DNA of 64,000 nucleotides. Source: Anisus vortex (Eukaryota > Mollusca > Gastropoda > Planorbidae). Position numbers and translations under genes: made by a program. The stretch's first letter is position 1; each line of letters opens with the position of its first letter. Below the pieces are notes generated by a model. It made no database searches and was not told the origin of the DNA. It was given only the letters and a program-made list of their open reading frames with translations. Positions 33,072-44,800 of the stretch are shown here, piece by piece. Location: NCBI GenBank assembly GCA_949126835.1, contig OX421501.1:3666999-3730998 (forward strand), in the 5' to 3' direction.

Positions 33072-33522
33072 CAAAAGGCCTTTCTTAACCGGGCCGAACC
33101 CTAGGTTCGCAAACCAGATCGTCGATCCTACCCGAACCGTTCTCCGTATTAACCTGCCGGTCTTGGGTTGGCGATCTCGGGTTGGAATGGATCACGAACC
33201 ATGGTTGGAGGTTTGCACGTCATGTTGAGCAAACCTAGGCCGAACATGGCACTTTTTTGAGCGGAAAGGCGCAGAAAGGTGCAGAAAGACGCGAATGCAT
33301 AGTTGCGGTAATCAACATGGCGGAACTGTACTTAAACAATGATGAGACCATATTTGTTTAGGTTTCCAGAGAAGTACGTCAAATGTAGGATCGGCCTTGT
33401 TAAGATTGCAAACCACGATCTGCGACATCATAGAAAGGTTAGGTGTTTGTATTTGTACAAGTGAGTATGGTTTGCAAACTAGATCACCGATCTCAGGTTC
33501 GACCCGGTTAAGAATGGCCTTC
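33072..33522. mobile_element. Inverted-repeat DNA element, 450 bp, unit B only
   Basis: Left arm aaggcctttcttaaccgggc and right arm (complement) aaggccattcttaaccgggt, with the similarity continuing for about 50 bp. The interior is noncoding. Unit A lacks it: the flanks cataatg and aaaagtaaaaat join directly there. The superfamily is uncertain. Confidence 0.7.
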
Positions 33523-33658
33523 AAAAGTAAAAATAGTTCTTTGCTTTACGTTTACGAGAAAACAGTTTAATTTTAAATAAACTACAATATAATGCCAGCA
33601 TTTTTTAAATCATGTTTAATGTCTGATATTCGCCCTGGAAAGTGTCCCATATTCGACG

Positions 33659-33709
33659 TACCTACCACAGAATAGGTATACCTATTCTGTATACCTATTC
33701 TGTGGTACC
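33659..33709. repeat. Palindrome, unit B only
   Basis: Arms ccacagaataggta (33665-33678) and tacctattctgtgg (33692-33705) are perfect complements, with a middle that itself repeats tacctattctgta. The site in unit A (about 19585) is uninterrupted. Confidence 0.85.
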
Positions 33710-34305
33710 TACCACGCGCGCGAGCCAGTCAAGCTCGGACGGTGATTCATCAAATTTTGTGTGAAAAGTTTTGCCCACATTTTCTGATATGCATAGTGGT
33801 TTTTTACATTTTGCACACACATAAAGGCCACATATTGAGACAACATACGGGAACTAGAATTCTCAGTTATGATAAGCATGAATGAAATTTGTATTATTCA
33901 TCACCTGCACAAGCTTACAAAACTGACTATACACTCTTAAACATTATGTGTTCTTTGTTCATGTAGATGAACACAAGAGCACATATTCATAAACTCGCAA
34001 TTTCGTTTTATTAACAATGTGTTTACAGTTCGATAGTCACTGGAGGATTTTGGCTCATTATAAATGCAGACGCTTTAACTAAAGTGCTATGTAAAAAAAA
34101 CAAACAACTACAGCAACAGCGGTTGGAGGTTAATTATCTTATTTATCAGAATAATTGCCACATCTACAACTACAGTGTATGATGGTAGAGATGATACAAG
34201 GCGCGAAGAGCACATAACTCTTTCATTGCACGTGTAACAAAATTTTGAATACAAAGAAATTAGCAGTTTCTCTACAAACCGTCTATAGGTGAAACAATAC
34301 TATAG

Positions 34306-34514
34306 CAGGGGTCGGAAACGTTTTGACAATAGTGTACCGAAGTAGGATTTCTAAATCGTTCATTGTGCCAAAAGCTTATAATGTTTTCTGCTCTAGCACG
34401 AAATTTCTCGAAGAAGAGACTTGAATTACTTTTATTTTAGAGTCTTCCGCGTGCCAATGAAAATGGCTCTGCTGTGCCAAGTCTGGCACGCGTTTCGTTG
34501 GTTGCCGACCCCTG
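34306..34514 (+). mobile_element. hAT MITE (CAGGGGTCGGCAACC family)
   Basis: Counterpart of 20212-20414. Its right end merges into the 55-bp tandem repeat. Confidence 0.8.
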
Positions 34515-34770
34515 CTATATATCTAGATGTTGTCTCTTCCCGCTACAAATCGTTGGTTGCCGACCCCTGCTATATATCTAGATGTTGTCTCTTCCCGCTA
34601 CAAACCGTTGGTTGCCGAACCCTGCTATATATCTAGATGTTGTCTCTTCCCGCTACAAATCGTTGGTTGCCGAACCCTGCTATATATCTAGATGTTGTCT
34701 CTTCCCGCTACAAATCGTTGGTTGCCGACCCATGCTATATATCTAGATTTTGTCTCTTCCCGCTACAAAT
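34496..34770. repeat. 55-bp tandem repeat built on a MITE end
   Basis: Five copies starting cgttggttgccgacccctgc at 34496, 34551, 34606, 34661 and 34716. Each contains the last 19 bp of the hAT MITE and about 36 bp of its flank (tatatatctagatgttgtct). Unit A has a single copy. Confidence 0.9.
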
Positions 34771-35239
34771 CATACCAAGATAAACTGCATCAGCATCCAT
34801 CATGATTCATTGAGTGCCGGAATCTACAAACATGCAAGGGCATTATGTCTATTGTGTCGAATGTAGATATCTCTATGCTTGCTCAACTTCTCGAAAGAAG
34901 GGTTCTGCGAGAGCATGTCAAGAAAATAGCACAGGGTGATTGTGCCAATCTGATTTACCGCACTTAACAGGTGGTCAGTCTCACTCGTAAGAATTCAAGA
35001 TCGTCAACATGCCTTTTGTTTTTCTCTATGAAAACACCCTTCCATGATGTATAAGTTATGGACATTTTCATGTTAGACTTTAGTCCTTGCAATACTCTCA
35101 TTAACTTTTGTATGGCTTTTCACCCAGAAAAATGCCAACTGATAAGAGTATGCAAGAAAAATAAACTAATAATAACAAACTACTTCATTCATGGTCAAGA
35201 ATTAACTAAAAGTAACAATGCTAAGTAATAATAAATGAT

Positions 35240-35878
35240 AAACTATCTTGGACTCCCCATATTCATGAAATAATTAAAAAATCAAACAAAACATTAGGAT
35301 TCATAAAAAGGAACTTTTACAAATATAATAAAAATATAAAACCAAATTGCTATCTCACATTAGTTAGGCCTTTACTAGAATATACAGCATTTGTATGGGA
35401 CCCATCAACCAAAGAAAACATAAAAAAATTTGAACACATTTAAAAAAAAGAAAGTGGCAAGGTTCATGTCTAGAGAATATTCCCAATTAACAAGAGTAAC
35501 ACCATTAGTCAAATCACTGAACCTAGAAACACTAGCGGACAGAAGGGCAAAGAGTAAAATAGTAATAATACATTAGGCATTAAACTTTAATTTAGAAATA
35601 CAACCCAATGACAACCTGTTGCAATGCTTAGATAAACATAAAGACAAAAACACTTTCCTTGTCCCTTATGCGAGAACAAATGCATATAAGTACTCTTTCT
35701 TCCCGAGTGGCATTCGGGCATGGAATGGGTTCCTGTACAAACCAGGAAAACCAGTAACCTAACATCATTTAAAACATTAATAAAAATGCAAGATTAGACT
35801 CGGACCACAGACGAACGTAGGACGCAATAATCTTCTTTACAAAAGGAGCGTTTGTAATTTATAAAATAAGAAAAAAAT
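35240..35878 (+). mobile_element. LINE, family 1, longest fragment (640 bp)
   Basis: Translates to WTPHIHEIIKKSNKTLGFI, then LTLVRPLLEYTAFVWDPST, an ARFMSREYSQLTRVTPL stretch, LADRRAKSKIV, and the family end TFLVPYARTNAYKYSFFPSG. This is the post-palm region of CR1/Jockey-like reverse transcriptases with one stop and late frameshifts. It identifies the many short family 1 ends in the window as LINE 3' ends. Confidence 0.85.
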
Positions 35879-36139
35879 GTGTTTGAGAATTAATAACAAA
35901 AACCCATTTTAACACACTTTTAAACAGTTTGGACCAGAGGTGTTCATACATAATCAACTCTCCGAAGAAACTGCACATGCATTAAATAAGTTCATAGGTC
36001 ATTTATATTGAGATAAGCTTAGCAGATCTGTACTTTTTTTTTGCATTTACAAAGAACTTAACTAAATTTTCTTTGCATTTCTTCAATATAAATATCTGGT
36101 TATTAATCCTGGTCGAAATTATTATAACTACTGTGACGG

Positions 36140-36212
36140 TGCTTATCTTATAAATTACAGACGCTCCTTCTATAAAGAAAATGATTGCGTCCTACGCTCA
36201 TTCGTGTTTTTT
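36140..36212 (-). mobile_element. LINE 3' end, family 1, tail only
   Basis: Only the 3' UTR segment (acagacgctccttctataaa through cctacgctcatt) remains. Confidence 0.75.
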
Positions 36213-36497
36213 TTTTTTTCAACTTAATTCTTAAAATTGCCTCATTAAAATTTCATTCCAAAATGTGAATTATCATTTATTAATAATTAGCCTAGACAAA
36301 ATATTTATTTACCAATAGTTTATGGTGAGTTCACAATTATGGAAAGAGAGTGCATTGAGCATGCTAATAATGATAAATGTAATTTTAAAAAATGGATAAA
36401 ATTCAAACTCATAAAAGCCTTCGTGGACGACAATCTCCACTGTACATCAGATACATGTTTTAGCTACACACATCAGAGAAAACGGGATTGCGTTCAA

Positions 36498-37395
36498 ACA
36501 AAATCCACCTACATCTCAATGGTAAAATCCATACTTCTCAATGGTCAAATCCACCTACATCTCAATGGTAAAATCCACCTACATCTCAATGGTAAAATCC
36601 ACCTACATCTCAATGGTAAAATCCATACTTCTCAATGGTCAAATCCACCTACATCTCAATGGTAAAATCCACCTACATCTCAATGGTAAAATCCACCTAC
36701 ATCTCAATGGTAAAATCCACCTACATCTCAATGGTAAAATCCACCTACATCTCAATGGTAAAATCCACCTACATCTCAATGGTCAAATCCACCTACATCT
36801 CAATGGTAAGATCCACCTACATCTCAATGGTAAAATCCACCTAAATCTCAATGGTAAAATTCACCCTACATCTCAATGGTAAAATCCATACTTCTCAATG
36901 GTCAAATCCACCTACATCTCAATGGTAAAATCCACCTACATCTCAATGGTAAAATCCACCTACATCTCAATGGTAAAATCCATACTTCTCAATGGTCAAA
37001 TCCACCTACATCTCAATGGTAAAATCCACCTACATCTCAATGGTAAAATCCACCTACATCTCAATGGTAAAATCCACCTACATCTCAATGGTAAAATCCA
37101 CCTACATCTCAATGGTAAAATTCACATACATCTCAATGGTAAAATCCATACATCTCAACGGGAAAATCCACCTACATCTCAATGGTAAAATCCACCTAAA
37201 TCTCAATGATAAAATCCATACTTCTAAATGGTAAAATCCACCCACATATCATCGGTAAAATCCACCTACATCTCAATGGTAAAATCCACCTACATCTCAA
37301 TGGTAAAATCCATACATCTCAAGGTAAAATCCACCTACATCTCAACGGTAAAATCCACCCACATCTCAATGGTAAAATCCACCTCATTACCAATG
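36498..37395 (+). repeat. 24-bp minisatellite
   Basis: About 37 copies of aaaatccacctacatctcaatggt (written here as aaaatccacctacatct plus caatggt), with a 22-bp variant (catacttctc) scattered at intervals. 24 bp is eight codons, so long open frames such as MVKSTYIS repeats run through it by chance. I do not call these genes. Confidence 0.95.
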
Positions 37396-37414
37396 GTAAA
37401 AAGAAAAACATTTG

Positions 37415-37555
37415 CAGCTCGCTCATACAGGGTGGTAGCACATCTTTGGTGGAAAGAACTTCCGAACGCCAATAAACAAACGAATAATACTGACATTTTT
37501 TAAACTAAAATTAAAAACATACTTATTAGATTTATTTTAATAACATATTGACACG
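37415..37555 (+). mobile_element. LINE 3' end, family 5, fragment
   Basis: Translates to AARSYRVVAHLWWKELPNA, then after a stop to KTYLLD-like residues. This matches the W-x-x-LP and LKTYL end of CR1/L2-like reverse transcriptases. A minus-strand relative is at 48590-48860. Confidence 0.6.
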
Positions 37556-37639
37556 TCTCTATAATTAAGCATGCATGGTGAACCGAAAAGGTTGATGCAT
37601 TCTAACACTTCCGGTCCTATTCGTTCATTTACTAACAAA

Positions 37640-37740
37640 ACATGCCAATGTGCTGCGTTCCAGGTTGTTCTGCCAGTAAGAACATGTTGCTGACAGAAAA
37701 CGATGGATTGTGAACACCAGACGTGAATAATCACTTATTT
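37640..37740 (+). pseudogene. THAP-like zinc finger remnant 1
   Basis: Plus-strand MPMCCVPGCSAS (from 37642) resembles the start of a THAP domain. KRWIVNTRR-like residues follow in another frame. The better copy is at 60034-60168, and flanks on both sides of the two are also similar (atcttgtagcctt; taaagacc), so this is a duplicated segment or transposon piece. Confidence 0.5.
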
Positions 37741-38041
37741 TGAATGTAAGATTTTTTCAATTTCTCAATTTGTTCAAGAGTGTTGCCGGAAACATACCGG
37801 AAGTACATGTATGCGTTGCCACCTGACCTATATAGTTTAATTTAATGTAGGCTAGCTGTAAACTAACACATTTTAACTCAACTTAACCACTTCGAACACG
37901 TCTACTATTAATTATCGCCTACTCACTTTTGATATTAAAAAAGGATTCCTTCTAACTAATCTTGTAGCCTTGGTATATTTATAAAAGACCAGAACACCAT
38001 CTAAAGCTATACTTGAAACAAGCCGAAAACATTATTTAAAG

Positions 38042-38343
38042 TGTGTTGCCGGAAATAGTATTTAAATCTACAAAGCTTGTATGCTAAATCAGCCATTTTT
38101 ATCGTATTTAAATCTACAAATTTAGTTAACTAAATCAGCATTGGTTATATCATTTAAATCTACAACTCTTGTAGGCTAAATTAGCAATGTTTATCGTATT
38201 TAATTCTACAAATTTAGTAGACTAAATCAGCATTGGTTATATTATTTAAATCTACAAATTTAGTAGGCTAGATCAGCATTGGTTATATCATTTAAATCTA
38301 CAACTCTTGTAGGCTAAATCAGCATTGGTTATATTATTTAAAT
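38042..38343. repeat. About 46-bp tandem repeat, left part
   Basis: Six to seven copies of a unit with atttaaatctacaa, ttgtaggctaaatcagc and attggttat. It continues at 39362-39470; the 1-kb hAT element splits it. Confidence 0.85.
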
Positions 38344-39361
38344 CATGGGCTCTCAACGGGGCGTTATCGCCACCCCCCGGGGGCGGTGGGAGGCTTTGGG
38401 GGGGGGGGCGCTGACGTTCCAGGGGGCGATTGGGGGGGGGGCGTTGAAGGGCAAGTGGGCGGTACACACATACCTGATATAATTTGAAGACCTGGGCTAT
38501 TTGAATTGATTAGTTTTTGGATGAAATGTGATGTAAACGCTGGCGCTGCTAAATATTTGATATCTCCCAACAGTAGACCTACATATTATTATTTTTATAA
38601 GAAATGGGAATCGCATGGACTTTTCGAAGAAGTAGGGATCAGTATTAGACAAGTCCTGGTCCTGTGGTTAGTTCATCGGACTGTCAATGGACACGTGGCG
38701 GGACCGATCCCTGTACTAAAATAATCGTAAGCTAAAAGTAAAGCTTGATTGTCTGCTAATGTGGACTCATCCAGATATGGAGAAATCGTTATGTCTTTAG
38801 GTGTTAATATTAGTGATATTTTGATCTCAGTGTTACTGAGATGTCCTTTAAATGCGTTGGAGAATTATATGCTAACTGATGTACATCGTCAAGTGGAATA
38901 GATACGTCGTAATTATAAAAACAGGGTAGTTAATGTAATGTTTGAAAATATACATATAAATTCTTTAGTCAGATAATATTTATATAATTTTCTAATACTT
39001 TTTACAGTTTGATCATTTCAAAGTTTTTAAATTGTAAGCCATTTATTAAAAAAAACAAACAACAGAATCATTAGCAAAAATGAAACTGGTTAATGATCTC
39101 CCTTTAATTAAAACCTACTTCTATCTATGCTGCCTTCAGTTCCGCTATATACGCGCCCGGGACTGTAAGGGTTAATTCTTACAATATGTTTTATTTTTCA
39201 GTTTTTTAAAGATAATAAATAAACACACAAATCTGGTCGGCCTAAGAAATCTTGCGGAAACACTATTGACCCTTTAACTGGGGGGGCGGGGGGGGGGGGG
39301 GGGGTGAGCGGAAAAAAATTGTAAAAGGGGGCAGTGAGCCGAAAACGGTTGAGAACCTATG
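38344..39361 (+). mobile_element. hAT-like element (CATAGGTTCTCAACC family), 1.0 kb, perfect TSD
   Basis: Begins CATGGGCTCTCAAC and ends GTTGAGAACCTATG. The flanking atttaaat (38336-38343 and 39362-39369) is a perfect 8-bp duplication in the host tandem repeat. Contains G-rich runs (38400, 39284), a tRNA-like piece near 38660 and a piggyBac-like MITE (39108-39175). It is a shorter relative of 23930-26335. Confidence 0.85.
39108..39175 (-). mobile_element. piggyBac-like MITE, left end lost
   Basis: Core tgccttcagttccgctatat and right end gtaagggttaa present; left end worn. Confidence 0.7.
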
Positions 39362-39470
39362 ATTTAAATCTACAACTCTTGTAGGCTAAATAAGCAATGG
39401 TTACATCATTTAAATCTACAAATCTTGTATTCTAAATCAGCATTGGTTATAGTAACTGAATTTACAACTG
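39362..39470. repeat. About 46-bp tandem repeat, right part
   Basis: Two further copies of the unit described at 38042, resuming directly after the hAT element. Confidence 0.8.
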
Positions 39471-39689
39471 AGTATCGACACTGTAAATATTTTCGTAAAT
39501 ATATAAGTAAAGCCGGATTAAAGCCTTCAGAAACCCTAAACACTTAACAAATTTCGGTATCCCCTTCCATCTTTCCAAAAAAAAAAATGTAATGCACAAT
39601 GTAATGCACAGAAACACATTTTTTGTTTGTTTGCATTTTTTTAAATGTATAAAGTAGACTGTGGTTGTGTTCAACCAATCATATTAGTT

Positions 39690-40083
39690 AAAATAAAGAC
39701 ACGTGACCTTATTGTCTCATATTATACTTTGCGTCTTTGCTAGCTTAGTGGTTTACATATCGGACTGCCATACGAGCGAACCGGGTTCGATTCTCCAGTT
39801 AGTCTAATACCTTTTTTTTGTCTACATTCTTTTTCAATTAATATGACTTTAAAACATCGGGCAATTTAGATTTTTGTTAAATAAAAAGACTTGCCTATCT
39901 TTTACCTGATTACAATATATATTTTAAATTCCTTTCCAAAAGTCTTCAGTAAAAAAAAATATTTTTAAAAAATTAATTATTAGATTTAGAGCATTCTGTT
40001 CATTGTAGTTTATAAATTTTATACATGTATCTTTTACAGGCATGTTTTAATTTCAACCGGGCAACGCCGGCCAAATTAGCTTG
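39690..40083 (+). mobile_element. Helitron-like element with tRNA-like module, copy 2
   Basis: Shares aagacacgtgaccttattgt, the A box tagcttagtggtt and B box GGTTCGATTC (39785), and the end ccgggcaacgccgg..agCTTG with 17009-17723. The left end is not preserved. Confidence 0.5.
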
Positions 40084-41132
40084 TTATTCATAAATGCAGC
40101 AACCGACATATATATGCCTTTTGCTTGTGGACCCTTGCACAGTTACATCCATTTCCAGTTTTGTACCACATCGGCTAAGGAAAAAAGCTCAATTCCTGGA
40201 ATGTAAATTTTCTGTGCTTCTCTCTTTACGTAATGACTTCAGCACGAGCTCATTTTTCTTAATGGTTAATACAACCCTGCATACCTTTGCATAATATGTT
40301 TATAATATGATATATGGCCGGATTCCTAAAACACAGTGTTGCAAATGTTTGCCTTTTAATATGAATATTTTTTCAGGGCATGTAATTAATTAAAGTGTAA
40401 TTAATAGAGAAGTTTTAAAAAATTGTAAAACAGTGACCCATAAAGTGAGAGACACTAGAAGAATACGTGCTTAATAAAACACTAGCTTGAGAGCGCAAAT
40501 CTAATCGTCTTCCGACACTAGGGAGCCAATGATGATGATTGTCAGTGATTGGATTGGTATGATCAAGGGAAGCAAAACAAACAATAGTTTGTGTCTTTTT
40601 TTTAGGTGACATCCCTTTGACCATGTATTGATAGTGTGTGTATTGTTTAGAAGAGTCTAGAAAGTGTGAACTTTGCATGCTTTTTAGTGAGACATGACTT
40701 TTATGACTTTGACTTGGTCAGGTGATTTTGGGAGGAGAGGGCAGTGGGCATTCAGCTTTTGTGGAGAGAGGAGCTGTAGTTTTTATGTGGAGATTTTGTA
40801 ATGTTGGAGATATCAGTGAATCTATTCTGTAAAATCTATTATGTATATTGCCATGCAATTGAGTGAATATATATATATTATATTGTGCATGGATTTTCAT
40901 ATAAATTGTGAGGACATAAAAATATGTGTGTGTAAATAAACTTATCAATTGCTGTACTGGAGTGTTTAGTACTTTTTATGAACGCCTCGAAGAGATGTGT
41001 GAGTGAATGATACAAGTACAGAAATATACAACTTACAATGATGATGATGAGTTTTAGATGCATATTGCAGGTCGAGGTGGCCGGGGGGGGGGGGGGGAGG
41101 ACTTGTTGAGGGAAGGAAACTGTTATCATTTA
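40084..41132. other. Intergenic, no gene recognised
   Basis: Several short open frames lie on the minus strand (for example in 40415-40948), but none has family motifs and they overlap AT and G runs (41083-41097). No repeat family seen elsewhere in the window was recognised, apart from a decayed hAT MITE starting at 41133. Confidence 0.5.
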
Positions 41133-41318
41133 AACCTTTGATAATAGTGGGCTGAAGTAGGAGTTCTAGTTTATTCGTTGTGCCAAGAGCCTAAAATGTA
41201 TCCTGCCCTAGCAGTCAATTTCTTTTTAGAAAAAGACACGAATCGCCTATTAATGGATAATTAAAAATCGCTCTGCGTGCCAAGCCAGGACATGCGTTGC
41301 TTTGGTTGCCGATCCCCG
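41133..41318 (+). mobile_element. hAT MITE (CAGGGGTCGGCAACC family), left end lost
   Basis: Body gataatagtgggctgaagta and right end ggttgccgatcccc; diverged. Confidence 0.6.
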
Positions 41319-41384
41319 ATTTTAAACAACAGTAGTGAGGAGAAGTTAAAAAAAACAACAACAGATAATGGTTTTCTTGAGTCT

Positions 41385-41390
41385 TTTATT
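41385..41390 (-). terminator. Candidate polyadenylation signal of gene C
   Basis: AATAAA on the minus strand about 410 nt past the stop codon. It is not conserved in position with A and B, so this is a weak call. Confidence 0.3.
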
Positions 41391-41800
41391 AACAGTGAAA
41401 CAGTATCATGTACAATTTTATAGTGACAGTAAACAGTTTTTTTTTTTTATGCAATCGAAATCAACGTAGATCTACAGCAACAATGAACTTTTAAAGTGAG
41501 TACTATTAAACTAGTGATCGTTTACGCTTGTGTTCATGCGTGTGTTGGTGTGTTGAAACACAAATTGTACGTGTGTGTTCAATAAAACACGAGTTAATAT
41601 TTTGTATCTTTAATTGAATAAATTTTTTTTTTTTTTATAATATTAAATAATTTGAATATTATCAAATTATATACTACTTTAACAAGTATACATTTTCAAA
41701 TTTCCTGCACCAAATATTAAATAAATAACTAATACAAACTAGTAAATAGTTTTGCATAAGATAACTGTCTCTCTCTGTTAACTTCGTAGGTAAGGAGATA

Positions 41801-44800
41801 TCAACAGAATTGATAGCACCGATAACTGAGAATGTCACTGAAAAAAAACAAATGTAAATTGTTAATTATGTGCGATAAATTAGGGGTCGGCAACAGTTTG
41901 ATTATATTGTGCCAGAGTAGGACTTTATGCGGGCCAACAACCTAAAAGTCGACATGTTCTAGTACTCAATTTATTGAAGAAGAAATTTGAAAATGCTCTG
42001 CGTGCCAAATCTAGAACGCGCGCCTTAGGTTGCCGACCCCTGCCATAAATCACTACTTTTAGTATTAGTGTAATCATAAAAAGATGAAAGAATATATAAA
42101 ACCATTTGTTTAATATCTTTTTTTCTTTTAAAGTTGAGCATAACTATGAACTAGTCAGCCTAAATGTGTGTTTGCTCTAAGATTTTTAGCTTTAATTAAA
42201 TAGCCCTTGAAATCATCATTGTTTAGTATAATTTCTTTATATAAAGTGTAAGTCATGTGTGACTCCCAGTTTCTCCTTACGGCCACAACTTGCTATAACT
42301 TTAGTTGCATTTTTTTAAAATTATTTTTATAAGAAAAAAAAAAAACACCACACACAAAATGAATATAATATAAATGATTTGAAAATGGAAACCATAAAGT
42401 GTTATAAAAACAAGAACTACGGGAAAAAACTGTTTCATGGCTTGGAATTGGTTAACATGTCTGAACATTTGAAAGAATGTGTTGTCATGGTCAACAGGTC
42501 TATGATCCACTTTTCAGCTCGATATCAAGACACGAATTGGATCAATGAACATTCCCAATATATTTTCGCAAGTTAGTTACAGAGCCGGCCACAATTTGTT
42601 TGCGACGTTATTAACGCTATGTATTAGCGAACACGTCTGAAGGCTAGGATTCGAGCCAAGGACCTTCAGTATGCCAGCCGAACGCACTACCGCTCGGTCA
42701 TCATGCCCCCCTCTAACATCTGTAGCTTATTTATTGTCTGGAGATTGACTGCAAGAGAGTAAACAGCCCTGACATAGTTAGGAGTAGTAGAGAATAGTGA
42801 TTATAAAATGAAAATATTTACAATTTGCAATGTAGTCCCGGGCAGCAGTCTGCTTCGGTTTTACAAATTCCGTCCATGCCGATACAGCCTTTTCTAAAGA
42901 TAAATACACACAGAATATATTCTATTAAAACTTAAAACCATATGCTAATTTACTCAGAATACTAGGCCCTATTACTTTTTGAAATAATGTTATCAGTGGA
43001 ACTTACTTAAAGGGATGTCAGAGTAAATAACCTTTAACATGGACTCTTCCGGTTAAGAATTATTTCTGTTCAACAAGCTAACAATAACGTTTTTTTTTTT
43101 TACAATAATAGAGTCGTCACCCTTCCACCATGAACAACATTCAATGGACACCTTAGTTCGCTATTCATTTTTTTTACAGCTTAGATTATTATAACTTGGA
43201 AATACAACTTAATAACAACCTTTTACAGTGATCAGATAAATATTAGGACGAAAAAACACGTTCTTTATCCCATAATATGCAAGTACAAATGCATGTAAGT
43301 ACTCTTTCTTCTCGAGTGGCATCCGGATTTGGAATGGGTTGCCCTGAACAAAGCAGAGGAAACCAAAAACCTAATATCATTTGAAACACTGATGAAAATG
43401 CAAGACTAGACTCAGACCACGGTTGAGCGTAGGGCGCATTAAGTCTTTTTTTTTTTGGATAGAATTAGCGTCTGCAATATATAAGATACCATTATGAGTG
43501 CATAGTATAACCAAATTGAAATATGTGTTTACCTCTTATCCACGGACAATTCATCGTCTGCTGAAAAGAAGAAGCATAAACTTTTTATGGCATAGAATCA
43601 AAGACTATAATATTAAATAATAAGATAGACCGTTTGTTCTATTTTTAGACCTTAAGTGTTGTTGTTTTCCGTGCGCAGCCAATAACGCTGTCGTAAATTA
43701 CCCCAAACCTTCCCCAAAGACTTCCGCTGTATACATCTTTGCGATTTTAATCTTAACTTTCCATTAAGAAAATCATACCGAATTTCTTAACCGGAAGTCT
43801 AGAGGACAGGGTGTGATCGGAAATTCCCGAAACTAAGAGTGTTTCAAGTTATCGAATTGCAGAAATATCAAAGCAAGCGGTCCATCTTATTATAGTCTTA
43901 GCTAAAACATTGGGCTTTTAACAAATTATAGTTGTTTCTATAAAATTGACATCATATGGTTTGTACAGGAATAAGTACTGATTCAACTAGAGGCCGACCG
44001 AAAGCACTTAATTTTTGGTTTCAACCGAAAATGAAACTATATCGAAAGTTATAAACTGAATTTCGGCCGAAACCGAAGCAGCAACCTAAATTTTAACTAC
44101 ACCTTTGACAGAAACCGAAACCGAAAGATAAACCGAAATTGCCAAGTAGCAAAAAATTTAAAATAGACTGTACGGTAATCCCACACTCCATTTTTTTTAC
44201 ATTCTTTGGGGGGGGGGGTGATTAAATAATTCGTTTATTAGCCTATTAACTTCAATCTACTATTTCACACAGATAAATTCGCAACAGTTAAACTAATCAA
44301 ATTATCAATAAGCAGAGTAATAGATGCAGAACTAGGTTGCAGTCTGAATTTCGAAAGTTAAATAGATATTCGGTTGATGACCGAAAGTAAATATCAGTTT
44401 GGCAGAAACCGAAAGCAACCCAAAAGATAACTTTTTGGCTTCGATCGAAACCGAAACTACTCCGTAAGAGGCAGTTTGCCTACTTTCGGCTCCAAAACAG
44501 AAACCGAATTTCGGTCAGCCTCTAGATACAACACATGTGTTTAAGAATAATAATAATCAAACACCCACTAATTTATGTTGTGATAATCTTTATTGGTGAT
44601 ACTAGACTCGTTCGTAAGACAAACTAATCGTATAAAGTGGCTTTATATCGAAGGCTTAGAATTTGGAAATAAGGAAAGAAAACTTTGTATTATATAAGGA
44701 TTTGTAAGGTAGGGAACAGATAGTCAGAGACGGGAACATGAAATGGGAGTCTAAGCACAATACCGACACACATACAATGATTTAACACTTTAATGTACGG

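Larger units (their letters stand above)
27470..35030. repeat. Segmental duplication unit B (holds gene B)
   Basis: Colinear with unit A (5735-21145). Both boundaries are visible as loss of similarity: left near gatacgaacaaaacc, right near gtcaacatgcctttt. It is roughly half the length of A because it lacks A's later insertions. Its own private insertions are an inverted-repeat element at 33072 and a palindrome at 33665. Confidence 0.85.

Noticed and set aside
36339..37503. Long repetitive open frames (MVKSTYIS-type repeats) as a repeat-rich protein
   Set aside because: The 24-bp unit is a multiple of three, so stops are absent by chance. Frames change at each 22-bp variant and there is no promoter, signal or conserved flank.
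40415..41129. Overlapping minus-strand open frames as a host gene
   Set aside because: No domain, no splice structure, frames overlap one another and cross G and AT runs.
42379..42576. 65-codon open frame in gene C's intron as an extra exon or gene
   Set aside because: No family motif, no matching splice signals in phase, and no counterpart in genes A or B.
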